From positions 1 to 64,000 of the forward strand of contig JAEWFG010000093.1 of assembly GCA_023388935.1 (NCBI GenBank): DNA of 64,000 bases. Direction: 5' to 3'. The DNA is from Pseudomonadota bacterium (GTDB lineage: Bacteria > Pseudomonadota > Alphaproteobacteria > Rhizobiales > Xanthobacteraceae). Numbering within the stretch: the first letter of the stretch is position 1; every line of letters starts with the position of its first letter. The position numbers and the translations under genes were made by a program. The notes below the pieces were generated by a model, which saw only the letters and a list, made by a program, of their open reading frames with translations, had not been told where the DNA came from and did no database searches. This document shows, in pieces, positions 1-8,693 of the stretch.

Positions 1-1
1 C

Positions 2-772
2 GCCTGGACCCAGCTCGTGCCAGGCAATGCCGCCTTCATCAGCGAGCAGTTGAGCCGCCGCCTCAACGTCCGTGTCGGCGACGTCGTCGAGGTGCCGGCA
101 CCGGGCGGGACCTGGGAGCTCGATATCGTCGGCATCTATGCCGATTACGGCAACCCCAAGGGACAGCTCGCGGTCAATGTGGCGGCGTTGATCAGGCACT
201 TCCCGCAGACGCCGCAAACGCGGATCGGCCTCATCGTCGCGAAGGAGAATATCCCCGGCCTGATCGCGGCGCTGCAGAAGCAGTTTGCGCTCGACAACCG
301 CAGCGTGGCCGACCAGGCGACGGTGAAGGCGGAATCGATCCGCATCTTCAACCGCACCTTTGCGGTCACGTCCGCCCTGAACGCCTTCACGCTCGGCGTC
401 GCCGGCATCGCACTATTGACCAGCCTCTTGACGCTGGCGAATTCCCGCCTGCCGCAGCTCGCGCCGCTCTGGGCGATCGGCATCACGCGGCCACACCTTG
501 CGGCGATCGAGTTGACCAAGACGCTGTCGGTTGCGCTGTTCACGGCGCTGCTGGCCGTGCCGCTCGGGCTGCTGGTGGCGTGGTGCCTGATCGCGATCGT
601 GAACGTGAAGGCGTTCGGCTGGCGGCTGCCGTTCCATGTGTTTCCGCTGCAACTGGTCGAACTGGTCGCGGTGGCGCTGCTTGCCTCGCTGCTTGCGGCG
701 CTGCTGCCGATGGTACGGCTCGCGCGGATACAGCCGGCAAGCCTCGTCAAGGTGTTCGCCAATGAGCGCTGA
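2..772 (+). CDS. ABC transporter permease, FtsX family (5' partial)
   Basis: C-terminal 256 codons of an FtsX/MacB-type permease; the reading frame is open to the window edge, so the true start lies upstream. The visible part begins in a periplasmic domain. Three hydrophobic segments follow, around FTLGVAGIALLTSLLTLA, SVALFTALLAVPLGLLVAW and LVELVAVALLASLLAALL. It ends with the RIQPASLVKVF tail typical of FtsX-fold permeases. Such permeases work with a cytoplasmic ATPase in lipoprotein or lipid extraction or export. The stop overlaps the start of the AttH-like gene by 11 bases, so the two are translationally coupled. This pairing matches AttEFGH-type operons, in which permease and AttH are encoded together. 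Family confident; substrate unknown. Confidence 0.85.
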   Translation, partial: AWTQLVPGNAAFISEQLSRRLNVRVGDVVEVPAPGGTWELDIVGIYADYGNPKGQLAVNVAALIRHFPQTPQTRIGLIVAKENIPGLIAALQKQFALDNRSVADQATVKAESIRIFNRTFAVTSALNAFTLGVAGIALLTSLLTLANSRLPQLAPLWAIGITRPHLAAIELTKTLSVALFTALLAVPLGLLVAWCLIAIVNVKAFGWRLPFHVFPLQLVELVAVALLASLLAALLPMVRLARIQPASLVKVFANER

Positions 773-1844
773 GAGGATATCGCGGCGCGCATTTGCCGGC
801 GGCATCGCCGCGCTCGCTCTGGCGCGCCGTGCCGGGGCGCAAGGCTATGCCGGGCTCGGCGAGACGGCGGAGGGCTTCGCGAAGGTCACGCCCGGAAAGA
901 CGTTTGCCTTTCCCGCCGATCACGGACCGCATCCGGAGTTTCGCATCGAGTGGTGGTATCTGACGGCGAACCTGGTCGACGGCACCGGTGCGCCTTGCGG
1001 CCTGCAATGGACGCTGTTCCGCCAGGCGACGCGGCCGGGGCCGCAAGGCGAGGGCTGGGCCAATCAGCAGGTCTGGATGGGACATGCCGCGGTGACGCGC
1101 GCGGGCACCCATCGTTTCAACGAAGCGTTTTCACGCGGCGGGATCGGGCAGGCCGGCGTCGAAGCAAAACCGTTCGCGGCATGGATCGACGATTGGGAAA
1201 TGAAAGGGTCCGAGCGCACTGATGATCGCGCTCTGGCGCCAGTGACGCTGAAAGCGTCCGGCACCGATTTCAACTACGCCCTGACGCTCGAGGCCGATCG
1301 TCCAGTCGTGTTGCAGGGCGACGGCGGCTACAGCCGCAAGTCGGAGCGCGGGCAAGCATCCTATTATTACAGCCAGCCGTTCTACCGCGCGCACGGCACG
1401 CTCGCCATCGACGACAAGCCGGTCGATGTGTCCGGCCAGGCCTGGATGGACCGCGAATGGAGCAGCCAGCCGCTCGACGCCGACCAGTCCGGGTGGGACT
1501 GGTTCTCGTTGCATCTGCCGGGCGACGAAAAGCTGATGCTGTACCGGGTGCGCCAGAAGGATGGCCGCGGGAGCCTGCACGGCAACTGGATCACCTCCGA
1601 TGGTCGCTCCGTCGAGATCAGGAATGCCGGCAACAGCCTCACGCCGCTGGCGACGACCGACATCGGCGGACGCAAGATACCCACCTCGTGGCGCGTGAAC
1701 CTTCCGGCCCACGGTCTCGCGATCGAGACCACGCCGCTCAATCCAAAGGCCTGGATGGGGACCGGATTCTCCTATTGGGAGGGGCCGATCAGCTTTAGAG
1801 GCACGCATGACGGCGTTGGCTATCTCGAGCTGACCGGCTATTGA
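762..1844 (+). CDS. AttH/CrtC-like lipocalin-fold protein with twin-arginine signal
   Basis: 360-residue secreted protein of the AttH / carotenoid 1,2-hydratase-like family (tandem lipocalin-like beta barrels). The start at 762 is chosen because it overlaps the permease stop and is followed directly by a twin-arginine-like leader (SRRAFAGG, then a hydrophobic stretch ending near RAGAQ). Family motifs are visible: FRIEWWYLTANL near residue 60 and WMDREWSSQPL, then GWDWFSLHLPGDEKLMLYR, near residues 230-260. AttH-type proteins are encoded with FtsX-type ABC exporters and probably bind or carry a hydrophobic ligand in the periplasm; a catalytic role is not shown. No carotenoid genes lie nearby, so hydratase activity is unlikely. 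An upstream in-frame start exists but would make the leader untypical. Confidence 0.85.
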   Translation: MSAERISRRAFAGGIAALALARRAGAQGYAGLGETAEGFAKVTPGKTFAFPADHGPHPEFRIEWWYLTANLVDGTGAPCGLQWTLFRQATRPGPQGEGWANQQVWMGHAAVTRAGTHRFNEAFSRGGIGQAGVEAKPFAAWIDDWEMKGSERTDDRALAPVTLKASGTDFNYALTLEADRPVVLQGDGGYSRKSERGQASYYYSQPFYRAHGTLAIDDKPVDVSGQAWMDREWSSQPLDADQSGWDWFSLHLPGDEKLMLYRVRQKDGRGSLHGNWITSDGRSVEIRNAGNSLTPLATTDIGGRKIPTSWRVNLPAHGLAIETTPLNPKAWMGTGFSYWEGPISFRGTHDGVGYLELTGY

Positions 1845-1871
1845 AACGCGACCTGTTCAAAGGGATTAGTG

Positions 1872-2258
1872 ATGCATCATCTCACCACGCTCGTCACGCT
1901 GCTGGCGATCGCATTTTATTTCTTGACCGGTATCAACGTCGCGCGGGCGCGGACCAGGACGGGCGTCAAGGCGCCGGCTACGTCGGGCCATCCCGACTTC
2001 GAGCGCGCCTTCCGTATCCAGATGAACACGCTGGAATGGATGCCGATCTTCCTGCCTTCACTCTGGCTGTTCGCGATCTATATCAGCGACACGATTGCTG
2101 CGGCGATCGGCGCGGTCTGGATCATCGGCCGCATCGTCTATTTCATTGGCTATTCGCAGGCGGCGGCAAAGCGCGGCCCCGGCTTTGCGATCCAGGCGCT
2201 CGCCGCCATCGCGCTATGGGGCGGTGCGCTGGGGGCGGTGGTGTTGCGACTGGTGTAG
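1872..2258 (+). CDS. MAPEG family membrane protein
   Basis: 128-residue protein with four predicted hydrophobic segments. It carries the MAPEG signature FERAFRIQMNTLEW near residue 50, in which Arg, Asn and Glu line the glutathione/active-site cavity in microsomal GST-like proteins. A GTG lies directly before the ATG at 1872; the ATG is preferred. It starts 27 bases after the AttH-like gene on the same strand and may be its last operon member. MAPEG proteins are trimeric membrane proteins; bacterial members can have glutathione transferase or peroxidase activity, but the substrate cannot be read from sequence. Confidence 0.85.
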   Translation: MHHLTTLVTLLAIAFYFLTGINVARARTRTGVKAPATSGHPDFERAFRIQMNTLEWMPIFLPSLWLFAIYISDTIAAAIGAVWIIGRIVYFIGYSQAAAKRGPGFAIQALAAIALWGGALGAVVLRLV

Positions 2259-2280
2259 CAGTGGATGCGCTGCACATGCG

Positions 2281-2450
2281 CTCGTGTCCCGGGCGCGGTG
2301 CAGCGTGTAACGCTGCGCCGCTGAACCGGGACCAATCGGGGCTTGAAACGTGGAGTAGCGTGGGTCCCGGCTCTGCGGTGCACCGCCATAGCGCGTTGAA
2401 GACGCGCGTAAACGCGCTTATGGGCGCGTGCACCGCGTCCGGGACACGAG
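2281..2450. repeat. Palindromic intergenic repeat, CTCGTGTCCC-arm family
   Basis: Fills the gap between two convergent genes. The outer arms CTCGTGTCCC (2281-2290) and GGGACACGAG (2441-2450) are a perfect 10-base inverted repeat; GC-rich sub-palindromes lie inside. The segment at 2386-2403 (CCATAGCGCGTTGAAGAC) is identical to 51066-51083. The same outer arms bound the repeat at 17302-17396. It probably folds in RNA from either direction and may serve as a bidirectional terminator. Confidence 0.75.
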
Positions 2451-2452
2451 GC

Positions 2453-3643
2453 TTACTTCGTCAGCGGGCAGCCGCTTTCCTTGGCGGTGTAGAACGCCTT
2501 GTCGCCGGGGACCACCGCGATCTGCTTGTAATAGTCCCACGGCTTCTTCGATTCCGAGGGCTTCTTGACCTCGAACAGATACATGTCGTGGACCATGCGG
2601 CCGTTCTCGAGCACCTTGCCCTTGGCGAAGGCGTCGTCGACCGGCAGCTCCTTCAGCTTCTTGGCGACCGCTTCGGTATCCTTGGTGCCGGCAGCCTTCA
2701 CCGCCTTCAGATAGCTCAGCGTCGCCGAATAGGTGCCGGCATGGATCATGCTCGGCATCCGGCCGGTACGTTTGAAGAAGCGCTCGGAAAAGGCACGTGT
2801 CGTATCGTCGTGGTCCCAATAGAAGCCTTCGGTCAGGACCAGGCCTTGCGCGGCCTGCAAGCCGAGACCATGCACCTCGGCAAGCGTCATCAGGAGGCCG
2901 GCGAGCTTCTGGCCGCCCGAGACGATGCCGAATTCAGCCGCCTGCTTGATCGAGTTGGTGGTGTCCTGGCCGGCATTGGCAAGGCCGACGATCTTCGCCT
3001 TCGAGCTCTGCGCCTGCAAAAGGAAGGACGAGAAGTCCGACGAGTTGAGGGGAACGCGGACCGATCCCAGCACCTTGCCGCCATTCGCGGTGACGATCTC
3101 GCTGGTGTCCTTCTCCAGCGCGTAGCCGAAGGCGTAGTCGGCGGTGAGGAAGAACCAGCTGTCGCCGCCGGCCTTGGTCAGCGCACCGCCGGTGCCGACG
3201 CCGAGCGCGTGGGTGTCGAAGGCCCAGTGGAAGCCGTAAGGCGAACAAGAGGGTCCGGTGATGGCCGATGTAGCCGCGCCGACCACGATATCGATCTTCT
3301 TCTTTTCCTTCGACAGCTCCTGGACGGCGAGCGCCACCGACGACGTCGTGAGCTCGGTGATCATGTCGACATTGTCAGCGTCATACCAGCGGCGCGCGAT
3401 CGAGGTGGCGAGATCGGGTTTGTTCTGGTGATCGGCGGTGACCAACTCGACCTTCTGGCCAAGCACCTCTCCACCAAAGTCCTCGATCGCCATCTTGGCG
3501 GCTTCGACCGAATATTTTCCGCCGTAATCGGCGTAGACGCCGGACTGGTCGTTGAGGACACCGATCTTGACGCCTTGCGCGGAGGCCGGCGCCGCCAGCA
3601 AAAGGGCAGAGGTTGCGACAGCGGCCAAAAGTGCTGATTTCAT
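2453..3643 (-). CDS. ABC transporter substrate-binding protein, branched-chain amino acid type (orphan)
   Basis: 396-residue periplasmic binding protein of the LivJ / Peripla_BP_6 family. A Sec signal peptide ends at APASAQ; the mature protein opens with KIGVLNDQSGVYADYGG, typical of this fold, and the two-lobe domain fills the rest. A GGGAG ribosome site precedes the ATG at 3643. In rhizobia such proteins bind amino acids, short acids or aromatic compounds. No permease or ATPase gene is next to it, so it must use a transporter encoded elsewhere or act as a sensor partner. Ligand unknown. Confidence 0.9.
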   Translation of the reverse strand: MKSALLAAVATSALLLAAPASAQGVKIGVLNDQSGVYADYGGKYSVEAAKMAIEDFGGEVLGQKVELVTADHQNKPDLATSIARRWYDADNVDMITELTTSSVALAVQELSKEKKKIDIVVGAATSAITGPSCSPYGFHWAFDTHALGVGTGGALTKAGGDSWFFLTADYAFGYALEKDTSEIVTANGGKVLGSVRVPLNSSDFSSFLLQAQSSKAKIVGLANAGQDTTNSIKQAAEFGIVSGGQKLAGLLMTLAEVHGLGLQAAQGLVLTEGFYWDHDDTTRAFSERFFKRTGRMPSMIHAGTYSATLSYLKAVKAAGTKDTEAVAKKLKELPVDDAFAKGKVLENGRMVHDMYLFEVKKPSESKKPWDYYKQIAVVPGDKAFYTAKESGCPLTK

Positions 3644-3824
3644 TTGTTAACTCCCAGTAGTGTTCTGTTTGAAATCGCGCGGATACTAGTGAAGAACCCC
3701 GCCCCTGCCCATCCATTGCATGTTGGTCGTTAGTATGAAGAGTGGGCCGCGCAAAGGTGTCGTCACCGCGAAGGCGGGGACGACATGGAAGTTGTGGCTG
3801 CGCCGATGGCCACAGGAGGCATTA

Positions 3825-6800
3825 CTAAGCCGCCACCTCCGGTTTCTTGTCGCGGCGGCCCTCGGCAAGGTTCCGCACCACGACATAGAAGATCGGCGTG
3901 AACAGGAGGCCGAACAGGGTGACTCCGATCATGCCGAAGAACACCGCGACACCGACGGCCTGGCGCATCTCCGAGCCGGAGCCTGTGGAGATCACCAGCG
4001 GCAGCACGCCGAGGATGAAGGCGAAGGACGTCATCAGGATCGGCCGCAGGCGCAGGCGGCAGGCGTCGATCACGGCCTCCAGCCGCGGCTTGCCCTCGTT
4101 CTCGATATCGCGCGCGAACTCGACGATCAGAATCGCGTTCTTCGCCGCCAGTCCCACCAGCACGACGAAGCCGATCTGGGTGAGGATGTTGACGTCCTGC
4201 CCCATGATGCGCACACCGATGGTGGCGGCTAACAGACACATCGGCACGATCAGAATCACCGCGAATGGCAGTGTCCAGCTGCCATATTGTGCGGCGAGCA
4301 CGAGATAGACGAACAGCACGCAGATCGGGAACACGTACAAGCCCGCGTTGCCGCCGGTGACCTGCTGGTAGGACAGGTCCGTCCACTCGAAGGTGAAGCC
4401 GCTCGGCAGGGTGTCGTCCGCGAGCTTCTTGATGGTGTTGAGCGCGGTGGTCGAGCTGGTGCCCGGCGCCGGCTCGCCCTGCAATTCGGACGCTGCATAG
4501 AGATTGTAGCGCGCGACGCGGTCCGGCCCCGCTACGTCCCTGAACTCGACTACGCTGCCGAGCATCACCATGTCGCCGGCGGCGTTGCGCGTGCGCAGGC
4601 GTGCGAGGTCGCTTGGCTCTTTTCGGAACGGAAAGTCTGCCTGCGCCGTGACGTGATAGGTGCGGCCGAACAGGTTGAAGTCGTTGACATAGGTCGATCC
4701 GAAATAGGTCTGGATCGTGTCGTTGATGCTTGCGATGGGCACGCCGAGCTTCTGCGCCTTGGTGCGGTCGATGTCGACGAAGAGCTGTGGCGTGTTGGCC
4801 GTGAACGGCGAGAACACCGAGGTCAAGGTCGGCGCCTTGCGCGCGGCCGTAACGAGTTCGTCTGTCGCAGCCGCCAGCATTTGCGGTCCGCGGCCCTGCC
4901 GGTCCTGAATGCGGATGGTGAAGCCGCCACCGGTGCCGATGCCGGGCACGGCCGGCGGCGGAATGACGATGATGAACGCACCCTGGATCGCCAGAAGACG
5001 CTTGCGCAGCTCGGCCGTGATGGCGTTGGCGGACAGCCCTTTCTTCAGCCGCGCCTCCGGCTCGTCGAAGACCGGGAACAGCGCCGCCGCGTTGCCGGCC
5101 TGCGTGCGCGTCGCACCGGAGAAGCCGGCGAAGGCGGCAACGCGAATGATGCCCGGGGTATCCAGGGCGATTCGCTCGATCTCACGCACGATCGCGGTGG
5201 TGCGCGCCAGCGAAGCCGCGCCGGGCAGTTGCACGGAAACGATGACGTAGCCGCGATCCTGCGCCGGAATGAAGCCCTGCGGCGTGGTCGCGATCAGCCA
5301 GCCTGCGCTGCCGATCAGCACGACGTAGACCAGGATCATCACCACCGAATGCCGGATCACGAAATTGGCGAGCCCGGCATAGCCATGCGCCAGCCGGTCG
5401 AACACGCGGTTGAAGACGCCGGTGAAGGCGCCCCAGCCGCGCGCGATGACATTCCAGCGTGCCGGCGGCCGGTTCGCCTCATGCGGCACCAGGATCTGCG
5501 AGGCCAGCGCCGGCGACAGCGTCAGCGAGCAGAAGCAGGAGATGGCGGTCGCGACCGCAATCGTGACGGCGAATTGCTGGAAGAATTGCCCGGAGATTCC
5601 GCCCAGGAACGCGGTCGGGACGAACACGGCGCAGAGCACCAGCGCGATCGAGACCAGCGCACCACCGACCTCCTCCATGGTCTTGAGCGCAGCGTCGCGC
5701 CGGCTCATGCCGTGTTCGAGATGCCGCTCGACATTCTCGACCACCACGATGGCGTCGTCGACCACGATACCGACGGCAAGCACGAGGCCGAACAGAGTGA
5801 GATTGTTGATCGAGAAGCCCAGCGCCGCCATCACGGCGAAGGTGCCGACCAGGGAGACCGGGATCGCGATGATCGGAATGATTGCGGGCCGCCAGCCCTG
5901 CAGGAACACCAGCACCACGACGACGACCAGCAGCATCGCCTCGTAGATGGTCTTGATCAGCTCGTGGACCGACTGCGCAATGAACTCGGTCGGATTGTAA
6001 CCGATATTGTAGTCGAGACCTCTGGGAAAACTCTGCTTGAGTTTCGCCATGGCGTCGGAGATGCCCTTGGCGGTCGCAAGCGCGTTCGATCCCGGCCGCT
6101 GGGTCACCAGCATGCCGACGGCCGACTTGCGCAAGAGGAAGCTGTTGGTGGTGTAGGAGAGTGCGCCGAGCTCGATGCGGGCGACGTCGCGAAGGCGTAC
6201 CGTGCGGCCGTCGGAGCCGGCCTTGATCAGGATATCCTCGAACTGCTTCGTGTCCTTCAGACGCCCCGTGAAGGTAAGGTTGGGCTGGAAGGCGCGGTCG
6301 GTGATCGGCGGCTCGGCGATCTGGCCGCCTGCGATCTGGATGTTCTGCGCGCGGATCGCCGCCACCACCTCGGTTGAGGTCAGGCCGAGATTGGCGATCC
6401 GGTCGGGGTCGAGCCAGAGCCGCATCGAATAATCGCGGGCGCCGAAAATCTGGATGTCGCCGACGCCGTCGAGGCGGAGCAGCTGATCGCGGACCTGGAG
6501 CAGCGCGTAGTTGGAGATGTACAGCTGGTCGAATGTGTCGTCGGGCGACAGCATGAACACGACCATGAGGATGTCGGGCGAGTTCTTGCGCGTGGTGACG
6601 CCATTGCGCTGCACCTCGTCCGGCAGTTGCGGCTGCGCGATCGCGACCCGATTCTGCACCAGCACCTGCGCCTTGTCGAGGTCGGTACCCAGCTTGAAGG
6701 TAACGGTGATCGTCAATTGCCCGTTCGAGGTGGCCTGGCTGTAGAGATACAGCATGTCCTCGACGCCGTTGATCTGTTGCTCGATCGGAGCGGCAACGGT

Positions 6801-6983
6801 GTCGGACACGGTTTGCGCGGAGGCGCCCGGATATTGCGTGGTGACGACGACGGTCGGCGGCACCACTTGCGGATATTCGGAGACCGGCAGCGTCGTATAG
6901 GCGAGCGCACCGACGATCAGGAGTACGATCGACAGCACCATCGCCAGGATGGGCTGGTTGATGGAGAGGCGGCCAAGATTCAT
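3825..6983 (-). CDS. RND multidrug efflux transporter, HAE-1/AcrB family
   Basis: 1052-residue inner-membrane proton/drug antiporter of full family length. It begins with a typical first helix and the VSEYPQVVPPTV periplasmic motif. The proton-relay residues are present: paired Asp in IVVDDAIVVVENVERH on helix 4 and Lys in GLAAKNAILIVEFARD on helix 10. The start overlaps the adaptor gene's stop by four bases (ATGA), so the two are one operon with adaptor first. It would form a tripartite pump exporting drugs, dyes or solvents, but no outer-membrane channel gene is adjacent; a TolC-type protein must come from elsewhere. Substrates cannot be inferred. Confidence 0.95.
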   Translation of the reverse strand: MNLGRLSINQPILAMVLSIVLLIVGALAYTTLPVSEYPQVVPPTVVVTTQYPGASAQTVSDTVAAPIEQQINGVEDMLYLYSQATSNGQLTITVTFKLGTDLDKAQVLVQNRVAIAQPQLPDEVQRNGVTTRKNSPDILMVVFMLSPDDTFDQLYISNYALLQVRDQLLRLDGVGDIQIFGARDYSMRLWLDPDRIANLGLTSTEVVAAIRAQNIQIAGGQIAEPPITDRAFQPNLTFTGRLKDTKQFEDILIKAGSDGRTVRLRDVARIELGALSYTTNSFLLRKSAVGMLVTQRPGSNALATAKGISDAMAKLKQSFPRGLDYNIGYNPTEFIAQSVHELIKTIYEAMLLVVVVVLVFLQGWRPAIIPIIAIPVSLVGTFAVMAALGFSINNLTLFGLVLAVGIVVDDAIVVVENVERHLEHGMSRRDAALKTMEEVGGALVSIALVLCAVFVPTAFLGGISGQFFQQFAVTIAVATAISCFCSLTLSPALASQILVPHEANRPPARWNVIARGWGAFTGVFNRVFDRLAHGYAGLANFVIRHSVVMILVYVVLIGSAGWLIATTPQGFIPAQDRGYVIVSVQLPGAASLARTTAIVREIERIALDTPGIIRVAAFAGFSGATRTQAGNAAALFPVFDEPEARLKKGLSANAITAELRKRLLAIQGAFIIVIPPPAVPGIGTGGGFTIRIQDRQGRGPQMLAAATDELVTAARKAPTLTSVFSPFTANTPQLFVDIDRTKAQKLGVPIASINDTIQTYFGSTYVNDFNLFGRTYHVTAQADFPFRKEPSDLARLRTRNAAGDMVMLGSVVEFRDVAGPDRVARYNLYAASELQGEPAPGTSSTTALNTIKKLADDTLPSGFTFEWTDLSYQQVTGGNAGLYVFPICVLFVYLVLAAQYGSWTLPFAVILIVPMCLLAATIGVRIMGQDVNILTQIGFVVLVGLAAKNAILIVEFARDIENEGKPRLEAVIDACRLRLRPILMTSFAFILGVLPLVISTGSGSEMRQAVGVAVFFGMIGVTLFGLLFTPIFYVVVRNLAEGRRDKKPEVAA

Positions 6984-8185
6984 GACTTGCTACCAGCCGG
7001 CGCTTGCGCGGTATGCGGGGCAACCTTGGCGCCGACGCGGGCCCGCTGGATGCCGTTGACGATGACGCGATCATCCGCCTTCAGCCCTTCGCGGATCACA
7101 CGCAGGCCGTCATCGAGGGGCCCAAGCACCACGGGACGCGCTTCCACCGTATCGTCCGGCTTGACCACGAACACGATCTTCCGGGACTGGTCGGTCGCGA
7201 CCGCAGCGTCCGGGATCAGCAGCGCCTCATAGGGCGCGCTACCGATCAGCCGCACGCGGCCGAACTGGCCGGGTAGGATCGAGAGATCGGTGTTCTTGAC
7301 CACGGCGCGGCTGCGCAGCGTACCGGTGGAGACGTCGAGGCGGTTGTCGAGGAAGTTGATGGCGCCATCATGCGACGGCTTGGTTTCGCCGGCGAGCGAA
7401 ACCTGCACCGGGTTCGCGGTATCGCGCGAGCTCGGGCGCCGCCCTTCGAACCAGAGCTTGCTGTATTTGATGAAGGTCGTCTCATCCATGTCGAAATAGA
7501 TGTAGATCGGGTCGAGCGTCACGATCGAGGTCAGCAACGTCGAAGAGCCGTTATCGCTGCCCTGCACGAGATTGCCGGGACTGACGAGATGGCGGCTGAC
7601 ACGGCCGGTGATCGGCGCGGCCACATGGGTGAACTCGATGTTGAGTTTCGCAGCCTTCAGCGCACCTTCAGCCTGGGTCTCGGCGGCGTGCGCGGCCTGC
7701 AACGCCTGGCGGCGTTGATCGACGACCTGCTCGGACACCGCGCTGGTCTGCACCAGGTTCAGGCCGCGGTCGAGCTCGCGCTTGGCAAGCTCCACCTTGG
7801 CGCGCGCATCGGACAACTGGCCGTCGGCCTGTAACGCGACTGCTTCGAACGGGCGCGGGTCGATGACGTAGAGCAGATCGCCCTGATGCACGATGGCGCC
7901 GTCCTGGAATTCCACCGAGTCGACGAAGCCGCCGACGCGCGGGCGCACCTGCACCTCCTCGACCGCCTCGAAGCGGCCGGTGAATTCATCCCAATCGGTG
8001 ACTGTGCGCTTGACCGGCTGGGCAACAGTCACCGGAGCGGGCGGCGGAGCGGCAGCCTGCGAAGCTGGCTTGTCGCAGCCTGCGAGGGCGAAGCCGGCGA
8101 CGATGAGCGCGGCGGTTGCGCAAAGTCGAGGCAGAACGAAATCGTGCTTTTTGACAAATCGCTCGCTTCCGTCCGGTCCAGTCAT
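6980..8185 (-). CDS. RND efflux periplasmic adaptor (membrane fusion lipoprotein)
   Basis: 401-residue HlyD/AcrA-family adaptor. The ATG at 8185 is chosen because AGGA lies 7 bases upstream and the leader then ends in a clean lipobox, FALAGC, predicting an acylated Cys anchored in the inner membrane. Visible parts are the lipoyl/barrel strand EVQVRPRVGGFVDSVEF, the alpha-helical hairpin (about residues 105-170), the second lipoyl half (AAPITGRVSRHLV) and the beta-barrel/proximal domain. It bridges the RND transporter and an outer-membrane channel. Co-transcribed with the overlapping transporter gene. No regulator gene is adjacent. Confidence 0.93.
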   Translation of the reverse strand: MTGPDGSERFVKKHDFVLPRLCATAALIVAGFALAGCDKPASQAAAPPPAPVTVAQPVKRTVTDWDEFTGRFEAVEEVQVRPRVGGFVDSVEFQDGAIVHQGDLLYVIDPRPFEAVALQADGQLSDARAKVELAKRELDRGLNLVQTSAVSEQVVDQRRQALQAAHAAETQAEGALKAAKLNIEFTHVAAPITGRVSRHLVSPGNLVQGSDNGSSTLLTSIVTLDPIYIYFDMDETTFIKYSKLWFEGRRPSSRDTANPVQVSLAGETKPSHDGAINFLDNRLDVSTGTLRSRAVVKNTDLSILPGQFGRVRLIGSAPYEALLIPDAAVATDQSRKIVFVVKPDDTVEARPVVLGPLDDGLRVIREGLKADDRVIVNGIQRARVGAKVAPHTAQAPAGSKS

Positions 8186-8364
8186 CCCAGGTCCTCGCAT
8201 AAAAGCCGCGGAAGAAGCAGGGTACGCGCGTACCCGCGGGCGGCACAAGATGGGTGGCCACGATGAACTCTTCAAGACCACGGCATGCGCAATGCCCGGA
8301 CGAACCCCCTGACCGGATGGCGGGTTGACAGGGAGAGAGGGGGGCGCGCGCCGACCTTCCTTCG

Positions 8365-8598
8365 CCTCTCCCCGCTTTCGGCAGGGCTATCGCATATGAC
8401 GGTAGAGAGGCTGCCGGACGTTCTCGGCCGGCATGGTTCGAGACGCCCGCTTCGGCGGGCTCCTCACCATGAGGGTTTGGCATTTCGCCGCGAAACGCGA
8501 CCTCATCCTGAGGGCCCGCCGCAGGCGGGCGTCTCGAAGGATGGCCGCGGGCGAGCTCCCCGCCATATGCGATAGCCCTACCGTTTGTGGGGAGAGGG
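8365..8598. repeat. Nested palindromic repeat element in a 508-base intergenic region
   Basis: The gap 8186-8693 separates the divergent efflux operon and dehydrogenase and holds no convincing gene. Most of it is a set of nested inverted repeats. Outer arms CCTCTCCCCGC (8365-8375) pair imperfectly with GGGGAGAGG near 8588-8597. Next, GGGCTATCGCATATG (8384-8398) pairs perfectly with 8564-8578. Inside that, TTCGAGACGCCCGC (8437-8450) pairs perfectly with 8525-8538. The inner unit resembles the repeat at 36989-37093, so one element appears to have inserted into another. The remaining sequence must contain the promoters of both flanking genes, but I recognise none with confidence. Confidence 0.75.
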
Positions 8599-8693
8599 AG
8601 AAGAGCACCAGCGTCTTCGCGCATGACGAACGCTAGCCGCTCGGCTAGACTGCCATCACAAAAAACAAGACGAATTGTCCGGGGAGGACAGGC

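Noticed and set aside
762..1844. Calling the AttH-like protein a carotenoid 1,2-hydratase
   Set aside because: The fold is related, but no carotenoid genes are present and it is coupled to an FtsX permease, which fits AttH better.
1841..3637. Long open frame on the + strand opposite the binding protein gene
   Set aside because: It overlaps the MAPEG gene and is fully antisense to a clear periplasmic binding protein; the composition is a typical high-GC shadow with no recognisable domain.
4287..6377. Roughly 700-codon open frame antisense to the RND transporter
   Set aside because: Arg/Asp/His-rich low-complexity translation with no motif; the opposite strand carries an intact AcrB-family protein.
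8365..8598. CRISPR array
   Set aside because: Repeats here and in the other gaps are single palindromes or nested inverted repeats, not regularly spaced direct repeats, and no cas gene is present.
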